Notes under the pieces: model-generated
What the model saw: the letters and a program-made list of their open reading frames with translations, nothing else
Databases searched by the model: none
Told to the model about the DNA's origin: nothing
Part shown: piece after piece, positions 1-12,047 of the stretch
Position numbering within the stretch: position 1 is the first letter of the stretch
Layout: every line of letters starts with the position of its first letter
Position numbers and translations under genes: made by a program
Origin: Picochlorum sp. 'celeri'
Taxonomy: Eukaryota; Chlorophyta; Trebouxiophyceae
Direction: 5' to 3'
NCBI GenBank assembly: GCA_010909725.1
Contig: JAACMV010000021.1
Span: forward strand, 475,497 to 539,496
Length of the DNA: 64,000 bases

Positions 1-1681
1 TGCAATAGCATCAGCAGTGAAAGCAGAAGTGTGGAGGTCGCTGGAGCCTGTCCGGCAGCTCCCCCAGATTTTATCCCAGACACTGCCAAGGCTTTCGGCT
101 GATAGTCAACAGCAAGGATCATTTGACGATAATTCTTTAACTGAGGATGGCATCAAGAAGATACTATCGATAGAATTGGAGAACTTGAAGAACTCCATCG
201 TTATTGAGCAGCAGGATATGATGGAGGATCTGGTCATGACAGTAGATTCTTCGCAGTGGAACCAGCTTGGAGCAAAACTTGCTGAATTAGATGAAAAATT
301 AAGTAGGATACAAGAGGATGCGTCTCTGGTGAAAGATGGCACCGAATCAACAGAAGATCTTGTGTCAGAGTTGAAGAATGATTTTCAGGTAATATCCCGT
401 GACTTGGAAGCTATTGGTTCCCAGATCCGTTCTTTGCCTGGTGACCAGCAACGGATTCAAAAAGAATTCCTTCCTTCCTTCGATGTGTCCAAGGAGCGTC
501 TCACGAACCAGGTGAAGGAGAAGATGATGGAGAAGTTGTCCAATATTCTTGATCTCGGGGATGAATCTGTAAACCTGGAGTCGTTATCAGCAGAACTGTC
601 GGCAGTAATAGTAGATTATGTGATGGGAGAGGCACTCCGTGGTACAACATTAGTTTCTAAAGGTTCTGTTGAGGAAAACATAGAGACAGAACAACGTGCT
701 TATGATGAATTGCAAACATCTACCAATGGCAGCGGAACAGGAGTGCCAATTGCATCCTGGCTCTCCGATAAAGAATATGAGTCTGTTCCCATCAAGCAAG
801 AGGAAGAATTGGTATTACAATCAGATTCTGTGGAAACAGAAAATGGGTCTCCTTCCTCATCCCCAATGGCAAAGGACATTGATGTAGAGGCTTCCTCCCC
901 TATAGATCATGACCTAATGAACAAGGAGGAGGAGGAGGAGGAGCAACAAGAACAAAATCAAGCTACCATAGCGCAAACAGAGGATGAACAAGATAATGTT
1001 TCGCTATATGATAAAGGTTTAGCTGTCCTTAAAAGGGGTCGAGATGAATTCCAGGGGGGTGATTATAACGCTGCAGACGAATTGTTGGCCCAGGCAGATG
1101 AATACTTTGAAAAAGCCATAGAAGGAGATACGGAGAATATCAAAGCGATCGGTAACCGAGGTAATGCGTTAATGGCTCGAGCAAAAGCAAAAATAATGAT
1201 GGCAAATCAGAAGTTTGAGGAGGGCATCAAGGGTGCTGAGCTGGATGAGGATGACGCCCAAGACATGCTTTTGAAAGCAGGCAGGTTGTATCGCCAAATT
1301 CTCGAAATCGATCCATCTCAAGGCAAGGCATTCATCAACTGGGGTAGAGTTATTTGCTTACGAGCTGAAATATCCCAAAGTGCTGGGGACTTTGAGGGCG
1401 CATACTCTCTTTTCTGCAATGCATCCGACAAGTTCACTGCTGGTGTGGACTTGTCCTCTGGTGCCACTGCCGCAGCAGAGGGACTCAGATTAGCTGGAAC
1501 GGCACTTCTTGGCGCATATTACTGTGCAATAAATATTGGACTGGTAGAAGATGCATTTTCTCTACTGCTAGAGGCAGAAGGGCTACTTGAGAATGCCATT
1601 GCCGAGGACGCCCAAACCCAAGATCTTGCAGAACCTAAATTGGAGGAATGCAGAGAGCTCATCGCTCAAACTCAACGATAA
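1..1681 (+). CDS. TPR-like, coiled-coil protein (5' partial)
   Basis: The reading frame is open to the first base of the window (frame starting at base 2; codons before base 17 read A-I-A-S-A), so the true start lies upstream. The N-terminal half is helical and coiled-coil-like, followed by an acidic Glu/Gln tract (about bases 930-970). The C-terminal third has TPR-like helices: a GDYNAADELLAQADEYFEKAI segment and a second unit with YRQILEIDPSQGKAFINWG. Such repeats usually mediate protein-protein contacts. No catalytic motif is visible and I do not recognise an orthologue. A plastid location is possible but cannot be judged without the N-terminus. Stop TAA at 1679-1681. Confidence 0.75.
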   Translation, partial: AIASAVKAEVWRSLEPVRQLPQILSQTLPRLSADSQQQGSFDDNSLTEDGIKKILSIELENLKNSIVIEQQDMMEDLVMTVDSSQWNQLGAKLAELDEKLSRIQEDASLVKDGTESTEDLVSELKNDFQVISRDLEAIGSQIRSLPGDQQRIQKEFLPSFDVSKERLTNQVKEKMMEKLSNILDLGDESVNLESLSAELSAVIVDYVMGEALRGTTLVSKGSVEENIETEQRAYDELQTSTNGSGTGVPIASWLSDKEYESVPIKQEEELVLQSDSVETENGSPSSSPMAKDIDVEASSPIDHDLMNKEEEEEEQQEQNQATIAQTEDEQDNVSLYDKGLAVLKRGRDEFQGGDYNAADELLAQADEYFEKAIEGDTENIKAIGNRGNALMARAKAKIMMANQKFEEGIKGAELDEDDAQDMLLKAGRLYRQILEIDPSQGKAFINWGRVICLRAEISQSAGDFEGAYSLFCNASDKFTAGVDLSSGATAAAEGLRLAGTALLGAYYCAINIGLVEDAFSLLLEAEGLLENAIAEDAQTQDLAEPKLEECRELIAQTQR

Positions 1682-2187
1682 ATAGGTGTTGTATAATAGA
1701 ATTTGAGGAAGGATTTCGCACATGTAAGACTCTGACAGATATCTTGGGACGAGATATGCTCTGTAGCGCTGGGTAGTACCCACAGGGCGCACTCATGGGC
1801 AGGCGGTAGCCTACCCGAGGTAGATTCATCAAGGGCGTTGACTATCGAGCATTCAAGGAGAACATTTCCATTGCTCCCTGTTGTATTAAATTATCGTATT
1901 TTATAATTAACATAAGGAATATTCAATCCCAAGAGACGGTTGTGGTCTTCGAGTGACATACCGCGTCACAAGAGTCGTTCTCTCACGCTGCGGTTTATGA
2001 TCATTCATCGGACAAAGACCTCATTAATTATTACATATATACCAGAAAGATTGTTTCTTTAACTGCTGCAGCTGACTCAAGGGAGACATCACGTGCAATC
2101 TAATTTCGCGTAATCCCAATTTCTCGTTGCTCGTGAAAATGGCTCATTTTCCTCCGAGGAGATAGCAAAGACTCCGCGTAAAGAAAT
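1682..2187. other. Intergenic region with GC-rich hairpins
   Basis: No convincing ORF. At 1766-1790 GCGC..GGGT-AGT-ACCC..GCGC can fold into a nested stem, and at 1797-1816 GGGcAGGC-ggta-GCCTaCCC forms a second stem. These may be 3' end structure of the upstream gene. The right-hand part (about 1900-2187) is AT-rich and is the presumed promoter and 5' UTR of the receptor cyclase gene. Confidence 0.4.
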
Positions 2188-5100
2188 ATGAGGAATTTTA
2201 GGGTGGATATTAGCTGCCTAAATCTACTCCTTGTCGTAGTGGTAGTCTTACTGCAGTTGGTGGTGCAGTCGAGGGGTTTGACGTACAAGCCTGATAAAGA
2301 TGCATTGTTGGCATTCAAGGACAGTGTAGAAGACTATGGATATATTCTAAGTAGTTGGAGTGAGTATACAGATCCATGCATTGATCAATGGCCAGGCGTT
2401 TCTTGTACTTGCTATCCTTTCTTTGAGCCTTCTGGTGGGCCAGATAGGGCTCAGTCATGTTACCCCCTGGAGCCGTATTTGGCAGAACAGGGGTCCCGAG
2501 TATTGCAATTGAATTTTGGAGATATAAGAATAACAAAGTGGAACGTTTTGAGTGGGCGGTTACCTGCCGCATTAGGGAATTTGACAGAGTTGAGGATTCT
2601 CAACCTGGCTGGGAACAACTTTTGGGGGCCCATCCCAGAGGAATGGTCAACCTTAAGGGAGCTGGAGATTTTATCGTTGCAGAATAATAATATCTCTGGA
2701 TTCTTGCCACCGTACCTCTCGACCTTCTACAACTTACGATACGTGTACCTGGATAATAACTCTTTTGTTGGACCAGTTCCGTCAGAGTGGTGTGATGGGG
2801 GCTGGTGGATATTTGATGTTCGGAATAACCCAGGTACGACTCATATGGACTCTTTAAAATATTTTTACATGGTAATATAACTTTCTGGGTTGTTATTCAG
2901 GACTATGTGATGAAGTTCCTTGGTGTCTGGAAGATCGACTGTTGACTTTTGATGGCACATCGCTTGTTGATGTTGTGTCTGACAGAGATAAGGGACTTGG
3001 GGGTTATTGTGATATAGGAGTGCCAGTCTGTGATTTGGGAGAAGCAGCATGTGAAATTCAGATTCCGAAGCCACCGTACTGGGTAAATCCTGACAGAGTT
3101 TCTTTCTCAATACCTGATTACACATCTGCAGAGGGTGGTGTGGCCACAAAGTTCAAGTGGAAGATTTGTGTGAAAGATGGCCCATGTCTTATGGATTGGA
3201 TGGATTATAATGGCAAGGATTTGATACAGTCTGCACAAGTAGTGGATCCATACTCACAAGAAACTGGCATTATCGCCCAACTTGTCCATGTTGTAGACTC
3301 TGAACTTCCTGACAGCGTGTCTCTAAAGAATGGAGTCGTTTACAACGTGAAAGTGCTTATTTACAATGCTGCGGGAGTATTGAATGGTATAGAACTAACC
3401 TCTAGGGATGTATTGGCTGATCTTGTTCCTCCAAAATTGCCAGAGGGCAAGTCAGTTTACAATGGTGAATTCCTGAAAAATGTAGCTGCTCAGCTCAGCA
3501 CAAGTGGTATGGGGGTCTCATGGGACGCATTTGAAGATACCGAGTCGGGCATTGACTACTACTTGTACCAAATATTTGAGTATGGAAATAATGGAACGAC
3601 GGAGAATTCGTATGTTGGAAGGCCAGTGACACGGAAGACAAGAGTCAACAATGTAGATGACAGAAATGTGTATGCTACACAGTTAGCTCTCAGTCCAGGT
3701 AAAAAGTATTTCGCACGAATTACTGCTGTCAATGGAGCAGGGGTAGAAAGTTGGGCTGATAGTGCGCCAGTATCTGTGATTCTTCCGGGAGAAGGCATTG
3801 TTGTTGAGACAACCACCAAGGGTGTCAAGGTTAGCAGTCTTGTAGTCGTCCTTGCTGTCGTTGGATCTGTACTCGTTCTTTTGTTCCTCATCACACTTTT
3901 CTTAATTAGAAAGCGATATAGAAATAGAAGGGAGGCTAGTAGAAGACGCAAAGGCCAGTTGAAGAACATTAGACAGCTTTTGAACAACATGTCAGACCAA
4001 GTTGGCAATGCAAATGTTGAAGAGAAGCCCAAACTGGATGAACTGAAATATGTTGCTTTCGTGATCACAGATCTCGAGAATTCCACCAAAATCGCTTCAT
4101 CTGCTCCAAATGTGTATGACTTCGTGCAAGAGGCGCATGATACTCTTATGAGAGACCTGATTGCAGCTTATGGGGCATACGAAATAAATACCGAAGGCGA
4201 TGCATTCCATGTAGCTTTCCGGGATGTAGGTACTGCTGTACAATTCTGTATGGAAATTCAGTACGAAATGATGCAGATAGAATGGCCCAAAGAAGTATTA
4301 AAAATATCAGGCTGTGAGGCAGTGTATTCAAAGTCACAGAATCATTTCATATATAGAGGACCAAGGATTCGGATGGGCATACATTGGGCAGATGAAGGTC
4401 ACGTCGTCCAGCAAGTCCACTCAATAACAAAACACAGGATTTTTTCTGGTAGCGCCTTCCAGGTCACGCGAGAGCTCTGCGAGGCCGCAAAGGGAGGTCA
4501 GGTTCTTTTAACACATGCAGCGTGGGAGAAGTTGCGTTCTGACATGAGCTCGGCTGGATTCCCGGTTGTGGAACAGTTGGGATCATACGCATTTGAAACA
4601 AGTCAGAAACCAATATGGGTGTACCAAATCCGAAGCCTTTTGGGGAAACCTCTGCATAGGCCAATTGGCCAAACCGCTGCTAATTTGAAGAACCTTAGAC
4701 TCTTGAATCAGGGTGCCGCTTTGTCAACCGCCTCAGCACCAATGCCTTTGACAAAGAAAGGTAACCTGGCATTTGTATGTATCAAGCTTGATAGAGACTG
4801 CATTCCAGCGACATCGAATAGGAGTGAGATCCCCTCAAAAGTGACTGAACTTTTGCAAGAGACTATTTGTGCCTGCTCCATGCAGTACCAGGGATACTTG
4901 TTCAGAACAACCGAAAATGGGTATTTTTATTTGGCCTATCACTCTGCTGTTGATGCTGTTAGAATGAGCCATTTGATTCAGGTGATTTTGATGGCAGTTC
5001 GATGGCCTTCAGAGTTCCAAGATTGGTATGGAAAAGAGGAAAGCTCTGCTGACGGGAAACTTCTTTTCAAAGGACCAAGGATCTCAATAGGCATACACGA

Positions 5101-7225
5101 AAGCAGTGATTATAGTATTCGGCCAATACCTCAGACGAAAGTCACACCTGATGGTATTTCACATATGGATTACTTGGGACCCGCAGAAGAGGCTTCTCGG
5201 GCACTGAGTGATTGTGCGCATGGTGGACAGGTTGTTCTGAGTGAATCTGCATGGTCTGCTGTCCAGCATCAGCTTCCTGCTGGCCCCACTGTTATTAGCT
5301 TGGGTACCCATGCCTTCAAAGAGCCCTGCTTCTCAGATCCAATTTTGCTCATGGAAGTCATGCCCAAACTGCTTAGTAGAAGAACGTTCCCGCGGCCAAA
5401 ACAGACAACGATGATAGATCCAGGGTATCGAGATGCACCTGCTGCAAACACTGTTGTCACAATAGCACATTTGAAAATAGTCAAACCTGCAATAGTGATT
5501 GAAGCAGAGAGGCACTTGCAGGACGAGAAGGCTGATGCCTCCAGCAAAGAAGTTCTTCATCTATTCGCAAAAAGTATTGGAATAGCATCCAAGGCCATCA
5601 GAAAGCTGCTCAAAGAGTATGGAGGGTACGAGTGCAAAGAACCACAGCCTGGAAAATTCACATTAGCTTTTGCAGAACTAGAAGCAGCAATTAGATGGGC
5701 TGCCGCTGTCCAAGCTGCACTTGTTGGTCTCGATTGGCCAGAGAGGATCTTGGAATGGACAGAATGCTCCCCTACTTTTGATATTGATGATGGGGACCAT
5801 TCTTCGGATAATGATAGCTATCTGTCAGATTCAGAAGTGGCTATTCCCAAGAGTGAATCAACACAGTGGCATGATGGATCGAGTCGAGTAGGAATCAAGC
5901 AATGGTCAAGCAAGGTGCTACTGTGGAGAGGCTTGCCTGTTAGAATTGGCATGGCATCTGGAGTCCCATTATCAAAAGCTCCGCTGAACACTGGAAGAGC
6001 TGATTATTATGGAACGATTCCTAACCTTGCAGCTAGATTGGTGCACATTGCCAGACCAGGACAGATTCTCTTTGACGCTGCAAAGCTTGATACTCTATCG
6101 AATATGAAGTGGAATGGAGGACGAGCGTACCTCTCTGGTGATAATACCTTCTTGAAAGACCAGGTTGGTGGTGGTGTCTACCTAACCCCCATTGGGCAGC
6201 TGAAAATTAAGGGGTTGGAAGATCTTCGTTCTGTCTTCCAAGCCGATTCGTGGTTGTTACAATCGAGGGAATTCGAAGAGATCCCGTGCGTTGTCCATTC
6301 AGTGGTTGCTACAAACATCACACGGCGCATGGCATCCTTGAGGAAAGCAAGTGAAGCCTCCTCAGGCTTCCATCCAACTGTGGCAGAGAAACCACATGTA
6401 TCCAAGCCAGGAATATTTGCATCAATTTCTAGAACAAGAGATGCAGGTATTCTGAAGCGAATGAGCATGTCATTTTCAGCTAGATCCAACTCAAGAGAAG
6501 TTGACAGTGCAGAGAACAGCATGCCATTTCATGCGTCAACCAGTGATGGTCAGCCTGCCAATATTTCTTACAGCGATACCTCATCGCTTGGAGGGGTATT
6601 ACTGAAGCAGGCTGTCATGTCTTCCAACGCGTATGGGAAAAATTCTGAATCTAGTTTAGCAACGACACCAAAATCTCAAATGAGCCATGAATACTTCCAT
6701 GGCATCAGAAACTCACCAGAACGGCTTAGGTTGGCGCCAACAGTAAAGCCACCCGAGGATAGTCGACATCATAATTCAGAGGCCCTGAAGCGCTGCGAAG
6801 GCCCGTATGGATCATTAGACGATTTTGCAAAATGGGATGGCAGTGACTCTCTGGTCAAAACACCAACAGCACAGTCAAAAGTTGTAGACCACTGGGATGC
6901 AAGCTTGGCCCTCGAGGAGGCCTTGCATGCAAACAAAGACAAGATCGGTATCCACCATCACGCAGACAAGACGAGTGATGCGATTGGCAGCGAAGATGGG
7001 GATACCAACAGCTTGTCTGACCAAGGTCATTTCTACATGAATGAGAAGGTGAGATCCCACAGTAGAATGTGGTACGAGAGCAAGAGCCTGCGGAGAGAAA
7101 CGTCTCTTCCTACCACCTCATCGAATGATGAGGCAAAGAAATCGGGAAACATCAAAAACAAAATAGCAGAGAAGTTCCGGCGTGGCCAAGGAGATGAAAA
7201 GAACGATTCAATGAGAATATTTTAA
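2188..7225 (+). CDS. LRR receptor-type protein with three class III nucleotide-cyclase domains
   Basis: Two exons, join(2188..2833, 2901..7225), with a 67-bp GT..AG intron; 1656 residues. In order: signal peptide (about 1-31), plant-type LRR N-terminal cap and a few LRRs (to about 220), a Cys-containing and fibronectin-like ectodomain, one TM helix (about 529-553) followed by a basic stretch, then three cyclase-homology domains (about 597-770, 837-1010, 1065-1310) and a Ser-rich tail. Domain 1 keeps both metal-binding Asp residues (D606 in TDLENST, D649 in EGDAF). Domain 3 keeps the substrate and transition-state set: K1128, D1250, N1257 and R1261, with the D-x6-N-x3-R spacing of mammalian C2 domains. 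Domain 2 has D but lacks N and R and appears degenerate. This suggests a plasma-membrane receptor making cAMP (inferred from the K/D purine pair), with one C1/C2-like site formed inside one chain. It converges on the next gene with a 13-bp gap. Confidence 0.85.
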
Positions 7226-7238
7226 CTGATGCTTACAT

Positions 7239-7904
7239 TCATGCACGTTGATATACTGTAACATATCTAATACTCTTTGATTCTACTTGCATTTCGGTTA
7301 TTTGCCGTAGCTCGGCTCCATTCTGCTCCAATACAAACGTATCCCTGCATGTTCCACTGTATGGCCCCTCCCATGTGACCATGATGGATGGCCATTTCCC
7401 ATCAACAATCTCAACCTTGCCTGTATGAAAACCTTTTCTCTTATCTCGCCGAGAATGCTTGACAGTTTCTCCTGTCCATGGATACTCCTCTACAACATCC
7501 ATAATACCACCTGCCTTGAGGACTGTTTTGAACATTGTACTCCGATTATCAAGTAGCACAAGTGTATTCAGAAACTTCAAAGCCTTCCTAAAAACCCAAG
7601 GTAGCTCGACCATATCACATGCTTCATCCATTGAGTCGCTTTTATCAGGCAATTTCTTCCACGTCCCGGTCACAGAGCCCAGGTCAAACCTCCCAATAGC
7701 CTCTGGCTCAGAGACACCAGCAGTGCCGGACTCTGGCAAGCAATATCTACCAAGACCGTCTCTGTTCACGCCATAGGACTCTAATGAACTATTCAAAATA
7801 TCTCTTGATCGTTTTGTACGACGCTGTTGGACCCCAATAGCACAAAAAGGCACACCTAAGTGACAACTATGGCTAGAACAAAACTGTTGTAGTGCTACAA
7901 CCAT
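7239..7904 (-). CDS. Conserved lipocalin-like protein, probably plastid-targeted
   Basis: 221 residues. The start is the first ATG (7904-7902); a longer frame begins with TTG and meets a stop shortly upstream. The first 35-40 residues are rich in Ser, Arg and small residues and could be a transit peptide. The body has a G-T-W-K-K motif at the start of a predicted beta barrel, a hydrophobic helix-like stretch (ELPWVFRKALKFLNTL) and a C-terminal series of strands, resembling lipocalin/FABP-like stress proteins of algae. The ligand is unknown. It converges with the receptor cyclase gene (stops 13 bp apart). The fold assignment is an inference from pattern only. Confidence 0.65.
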   Translation of the reverse strand: MVVALQQFCSSHSCHLGVPFCAIGVQQRRTKRSRDILNSSLESYGVNRDGLGRYCLPESGTAGVSEPEAIGRFDLGSVTGTWKKLPDKSDSMDEACDMVELPWVFRKALKFLNTLVLLDNRSTMFKTVLKAGGIMDVVEEYPWTGETVKHSRRDKRKGFHTGKVEIVDGKWPSIMVTWEGPYSGTCRDTFVLEQNGAELRQITEMQVESKSIRYVTVYQRA

Positions 7905-8229
7905 TGCCAACTCTTGGTCGTTGGTTGATATCGATGGGAAATATTACAATTTTGTGAGATATCCAGGCAATCTTTGAGCTCTTCTCAGAGGGTCTCTGGG
8001 ATTTGGTAGCCAAGTATTTTTATTGTTTTTAAGAAGACAAAGGGCGACGAATATCCCCTAAAACAAGGCTGTGTAAGCACATGGAAAGCATTATAAATTA
8101 CTGTAAGACAATGTATTGAGCAATTATTCATTCACATGACCTGTCAGAGGATTGCTGAGGCGAATCGCTCTATTCCAACTGAAATGTTTTGGATTTCAAC
8201 GGGTTTTCCTAGCTGTGTGAGGGGAGAGT
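7905..8229. other. Divergent intergenic region
   Basis: 325 bp between the divergently transcribed lipocalin-like gene and VPS50. It is AT-rich with no ORF of note, and presumably holds both promoters. I see no clear RNA gene. Confidence 0.4.
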
Positions 8230-11071
8230 ATGAGTAATAATAGCAATACACCAGGAAAAGGCAACGAGAATGTCTCATTCCTTGGCAGGCTATTTCAGCT
8301 TGCGTCGAGCAAAAGTCCTGACTCGTCTTTTGCTTTGGCCAACAAGGCTGACTTGTTGCCCAGTGGGGTTCAGAGGGCGGACGATGCCCTTTTGAATGAT
8401 CAAGAGGCGCTTTTGAATGAGATAACTGATGAATATTTCAATGATGGATTTGATGCGGTGCATTTTGAGTTGCAAAATATGGGAGTTGATGTTGAGTCTG
8501 AAGAGTTGGCTCAGCTTGCTGAACGAAGAAGTTCTGCCCTGGACATCATCCATGATACGCTGAGTTCTAATATTCTAAAGGAATATGATAACTTTCATAA
8601 TGCTTTGAATGGTATATCGCGATTGCAAGAGGTGTTGGGGGCTGCCAAGGTGCAGGCCAAGGTGTCAAGAGAAAATTTGTCCAGGGCCTCATTGGAAGTC
8701 AAGCATGGGATTGCTGTTTGGAAGAATGCTCAGAAAAAGAAGAGTATATCTAGCACTTTAGATATCTTGAAAAAGTTGCAGAGCGCGCGACGTATTTTGG
8801 AGAAGAGCAGGGAAAACATGGATAATGAAAACTATGGAATAGCTGTACAGGAATGCGGGGCATGTGGGGATGTGTTATCAGAGTTGCTGCCACTGGGGAT
8901 CCAAGCCGCGGATTTGATATCTAGGGATGCAAATGATCTTTTATGCGATATTGCTGAACAAATGTACGAGACAGCCTTGTCCATGACGACGCAGTTTGAT
9001 GCTGTGAGGTACTCCAGTCTACTGGAAGGGTATTCGTACATAACAGATAGTAGTAGAGTGGTTGGGGGAGGAGAATTATCTCCCACTCAAGAAATTATAT
9101 CGGCATATACGAGCTCACCGTATGCCAAGGTGAAGAAGGTTATTGCTAGTGTGCTGTATAGCAAGTTGGATGGGCAGGCAGTATCAAGTGATTCGAGTCT
9201 CATGGATTTGCTTGCGCATGTGCCGGCGGATTCTTTTAGAGTTTGTATTCAACAAGTTCTCAAGGTTGAATTCGATATAATGTGTTCGTTTTATTCTCTC
9301 GAGCAGTGGCATAGTCGGAATAATTGTGCTTCAGGTAGGGATGATTTGAATCATGCAGAAAGGATGATGGAGGGGATCAGAGAAGCGTTACCACGAGGCA
9401 GGCGACTTGTTTGGAATGAAATTAGTGGTTCTTTGATGAATGTGCTACAGGCGGTGAAGTTGGGTCACGGGGAGAACTTTATCGTGGTGTCTAAATGGGT
9501 GAATACATTTTTGAACATTGGCCACGCCTTCTCAGGGGAGAATCCAGAAGCGCTCCAGGCGATTCTAAGTCAGCAAGCATTGAGGTTCTTCAAGGGACAT
9601 CATTTGAATTCAATTGAAGCTCTCCAGATTGTGCTTGAGAGGGAAACATACAAGGTGATTGATATCGAACTGCCCTGGCTTCAAGAGAATGGATCTGCAG
9701 TGTTTATGAAAGATTACACTGATATCTCCGATGAGGCACTAGATGATTTGATGACTCAAAGTAACCCATGGAATACAGATAGCGAAGGTACGCCTCATCG
9801 TTTTTTCTAAATAGTGTGATGTATGATGCTACTATAGTTTTGAGTGTGATGCAGATGTGCTTGACATGCTGTCACATGTAAAGGCAGTTTTTCGTCAGAA
9901 AAGTGTCGTTTTAGGCGATGGCAAATCGCTCCAAACAATAAATTCATTGTGGAGGCTTATTAAATGGATGATGGAATACGTGTCTCTTATGAAGGATTTG
10001 CCATCTGCCACCCCAGCAATAGCAACAGGGCTCACAGAGTTGGTCGACATTTTCATTCTACATGTGTACTCGACATTTGTTGGTCATACAAATACCAGAG
10101 GAACAGTATACAGCTCCGAGTCGCTGGATGAATACATCCATTTTATGAGGGAGACAAGCTTGGGAAAGTACAAATCTTTGTTTCAATCATCTAGCCCTGA
10201 ATCTGCATTGGTAGGTATCCTATCCCATGATAAACCAGTCAAAAATTCAGACAAATTTTCTCAGGCGTCGTCAATCAGTAATTCTGGTAATCTATATGGA
10301 TTTGTGGAGCGCATAATCACATGCAATTCTCTGAGAGAGCTGGGAGAATTCCTGAAGCAGCTTGGCAGTCTTTTAGGAAATTTCTCGTCAGCGTCCTCTG
10401 TCGATCTGGAAAAGTGCCAATACCATTTTTCAAGGGTATCAAGCATTTTACCAGACGTGATCAGGGCCCTTCAGGGATCCTGCTGTTGCTTGTTGTTACC
10501 ACTGACCTGGTTGCCAGTGGCAGTGAGCCAAGGTCTCTACCTTCCGAGCGAGCCTCCATCGATAGCGAGCGGGTGGACTGATACATTGGCACGCCAACTT
10601 CAACTTTTATCCGCACAATTAGAGTCCGTGCAAAGAAGCCCGCCTGAAGCTGCGTTAGAGATGTGGTCTTTTGTGTTCCCAGCAGTCTCCAGAGCCATTG
10701 TTGAAGGTCTATCTCAGGTCAAAAAGTGCACATTGGAAGGCAGAGCAGCAATGTCATTAGATCTACAAGCTGTATCAAAAATACTGAACAAAATAAAACC
10801 ATCGCACAATGCAGATTCCACAATCTGTTCTCTGATAGATGCACAGAGAGAGGCTGCCATTCGCTCCATTGATGATTACATCAAGGGCTTTTACGTCCCA
10901 CTCACAGACCTCCATACGTGGGCAGAGGCGCATCCGTCTTACTCCATCCCTCAGGTACTCGCACTGGCATCGTGCATTGCAGAAAGCAGCGGGATGAAGA
11001 AGAAGGACATTGCTGCAGCCATAGAAGACGTGGAGGGCCACCTCATCAAGCAATCCAAGGGGAGACAATGA
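8230..11071 (+). CDS. VPS50: VPS50/syndetin homologue (EARP complex subunit)
   Basis: Two exons, join(8230..9787, 9855..11071); the 67-bp intron is GTACGC..TGCAG and joins E-D-V-L in frame; 924 residues, close to human syndetin (about 960). The Vps54_N-type region lies at about 60-270: it includes the conserved S-A-L-D-I-I-H-D-T-L-S-S-N motif followed by a coiled coil and a long helical body. VPS50 replaces VPS54 in the endosome-associated recycling tethering complex and promotes recycling of endocytosed cargo. The C-terminal exon is less conserved but remains helical throughout. ATG at 8230 follows GGGGAGAGT and gives a short Ser/Asn-rich leader. Confidence 0.85.
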
Positions 11072-11191
11072 TACATAAAGAATGACTTTTACATAGATGC
11101 TATCCTTTTCCTGAATTATATAATATAGATCCACACACAACTACCAAAAGCCATCTGCTACACAATTTAAAAACACTGACATCCATACTCC

Positions 11192-11686
11192 TTACAATCC
11201 AGAGCGTCCCCACACCACAAGGGACAGAGAAAAGGTGAACATAGCAGCAGTGGCAGCCCATCCAAGCTGGACAATCAATGGCTCTCCCTCTGCCACCATC
11301 ATGGCTTCGTGGGCAGCCTGAGCAGCTGGGGTGGTGGCCACAGCAGTGAGGGCAGAGAGGGCAGCAGTTCCCACGGCAACCTTCTGCACATGAACAGATT
11401 CAATTAATATTCCAATCAAACATACTGACAGCATCGTCTTAGCACAGATCGTGACAAAACTACCCAGACAAGGCACCACATGGAGCCAACAGATCAATGT
11501 CACGCCCATATCACCCACAATGGCTGGTATACGGGATGAATTCTAATCCAAGTTGTAACATCATCGTACCTGGCACATGTCGTTGGTGTTTGCGCTTGCA
11601 CGCACAACAACGGAGCGTCTGCTGCGCTGCACACTGACAGACACTGGGGCACGCACAGCGGCAGTTTTGGTGGCTACGGTCATCAT
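11192..11686 (-). CDS. PETN: Cytochrome b6f subunit PetN, nuclear-encoded precursor
   Basis: complement(join(11192..11383, 11570..11686)); 186-bp intron; 102 residues. The last ~30 residues (Q-L-G-W-A-A ... [15 protein letters not shown]) match the single TM helix of PetN almost exactly. PetN is a ~29-residue subunit of the thylakoid b6f complex that is plastid-encoded in land plants and nuclear in chlorophytes such as Chlamydomonas. The first exon is a basic Ser/Val/Arg-rich stroma-targeting sequence. Exon 2 starts with a hydrophobic Ala-rich segment ending in A-Q-A, suggesting a bipartite, thylakoid-directed leader. Both join and phase (complete codons at the boundary) are clean. It diverges from AAR2. 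Confidence 0.93.
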
Positions 11687-12047
11687 CTTGACTAATGTAT
11701 CAAATGGAGTAAGTCTGTAAGGAAAATATTGACGAAATGTTCTTCATCGCGTGCACGTGTTGATGGCTTATCTCGTTGCCGTGGCTATGAATTCGCAGCT
11801 CCTATGGATACTATCAAATGATGCGTTTGATGGGCACGTAGTGATGGAAGAACGATGCCTAGATAAGGTCGGTCACGGGATGCCTTCATTGGTTGGGACA
11901 TGGCAAAGAGCGAGGCATGGAGGACGTTTCTTTTTCTTCATCGTCCATCGGCATGCATGCGTCATAGAAATTTTCAACAGATACTTCTAACCAGTATGAA
12001 TTACTGTGTGGTTTTATGGGGCGGTTCCGAAGCGGAAGAGAAGAAGA
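11687..12047. promoter_or_regulatory. Divergent promoter region, petN / AAR2
   Basis: 361 bp between two divergent starts. It contains a 79-codon forward ORF (11751-11990) of low-complexity look, which I treat as chance. No specific binding site is recognised. Confidence 0.4.

Noticed and set aside
3559..4089. 176-codon minus ORF within the receptor cyclase
   Set aside because: Shadow of the ectodomain/TM coding sequence.
11751..11990. 79-codon forward ORF between petN and AAR2
   Set aside because: No recognisable content, Phe/His-rich end, lies in a divergent promoter; likely chance.
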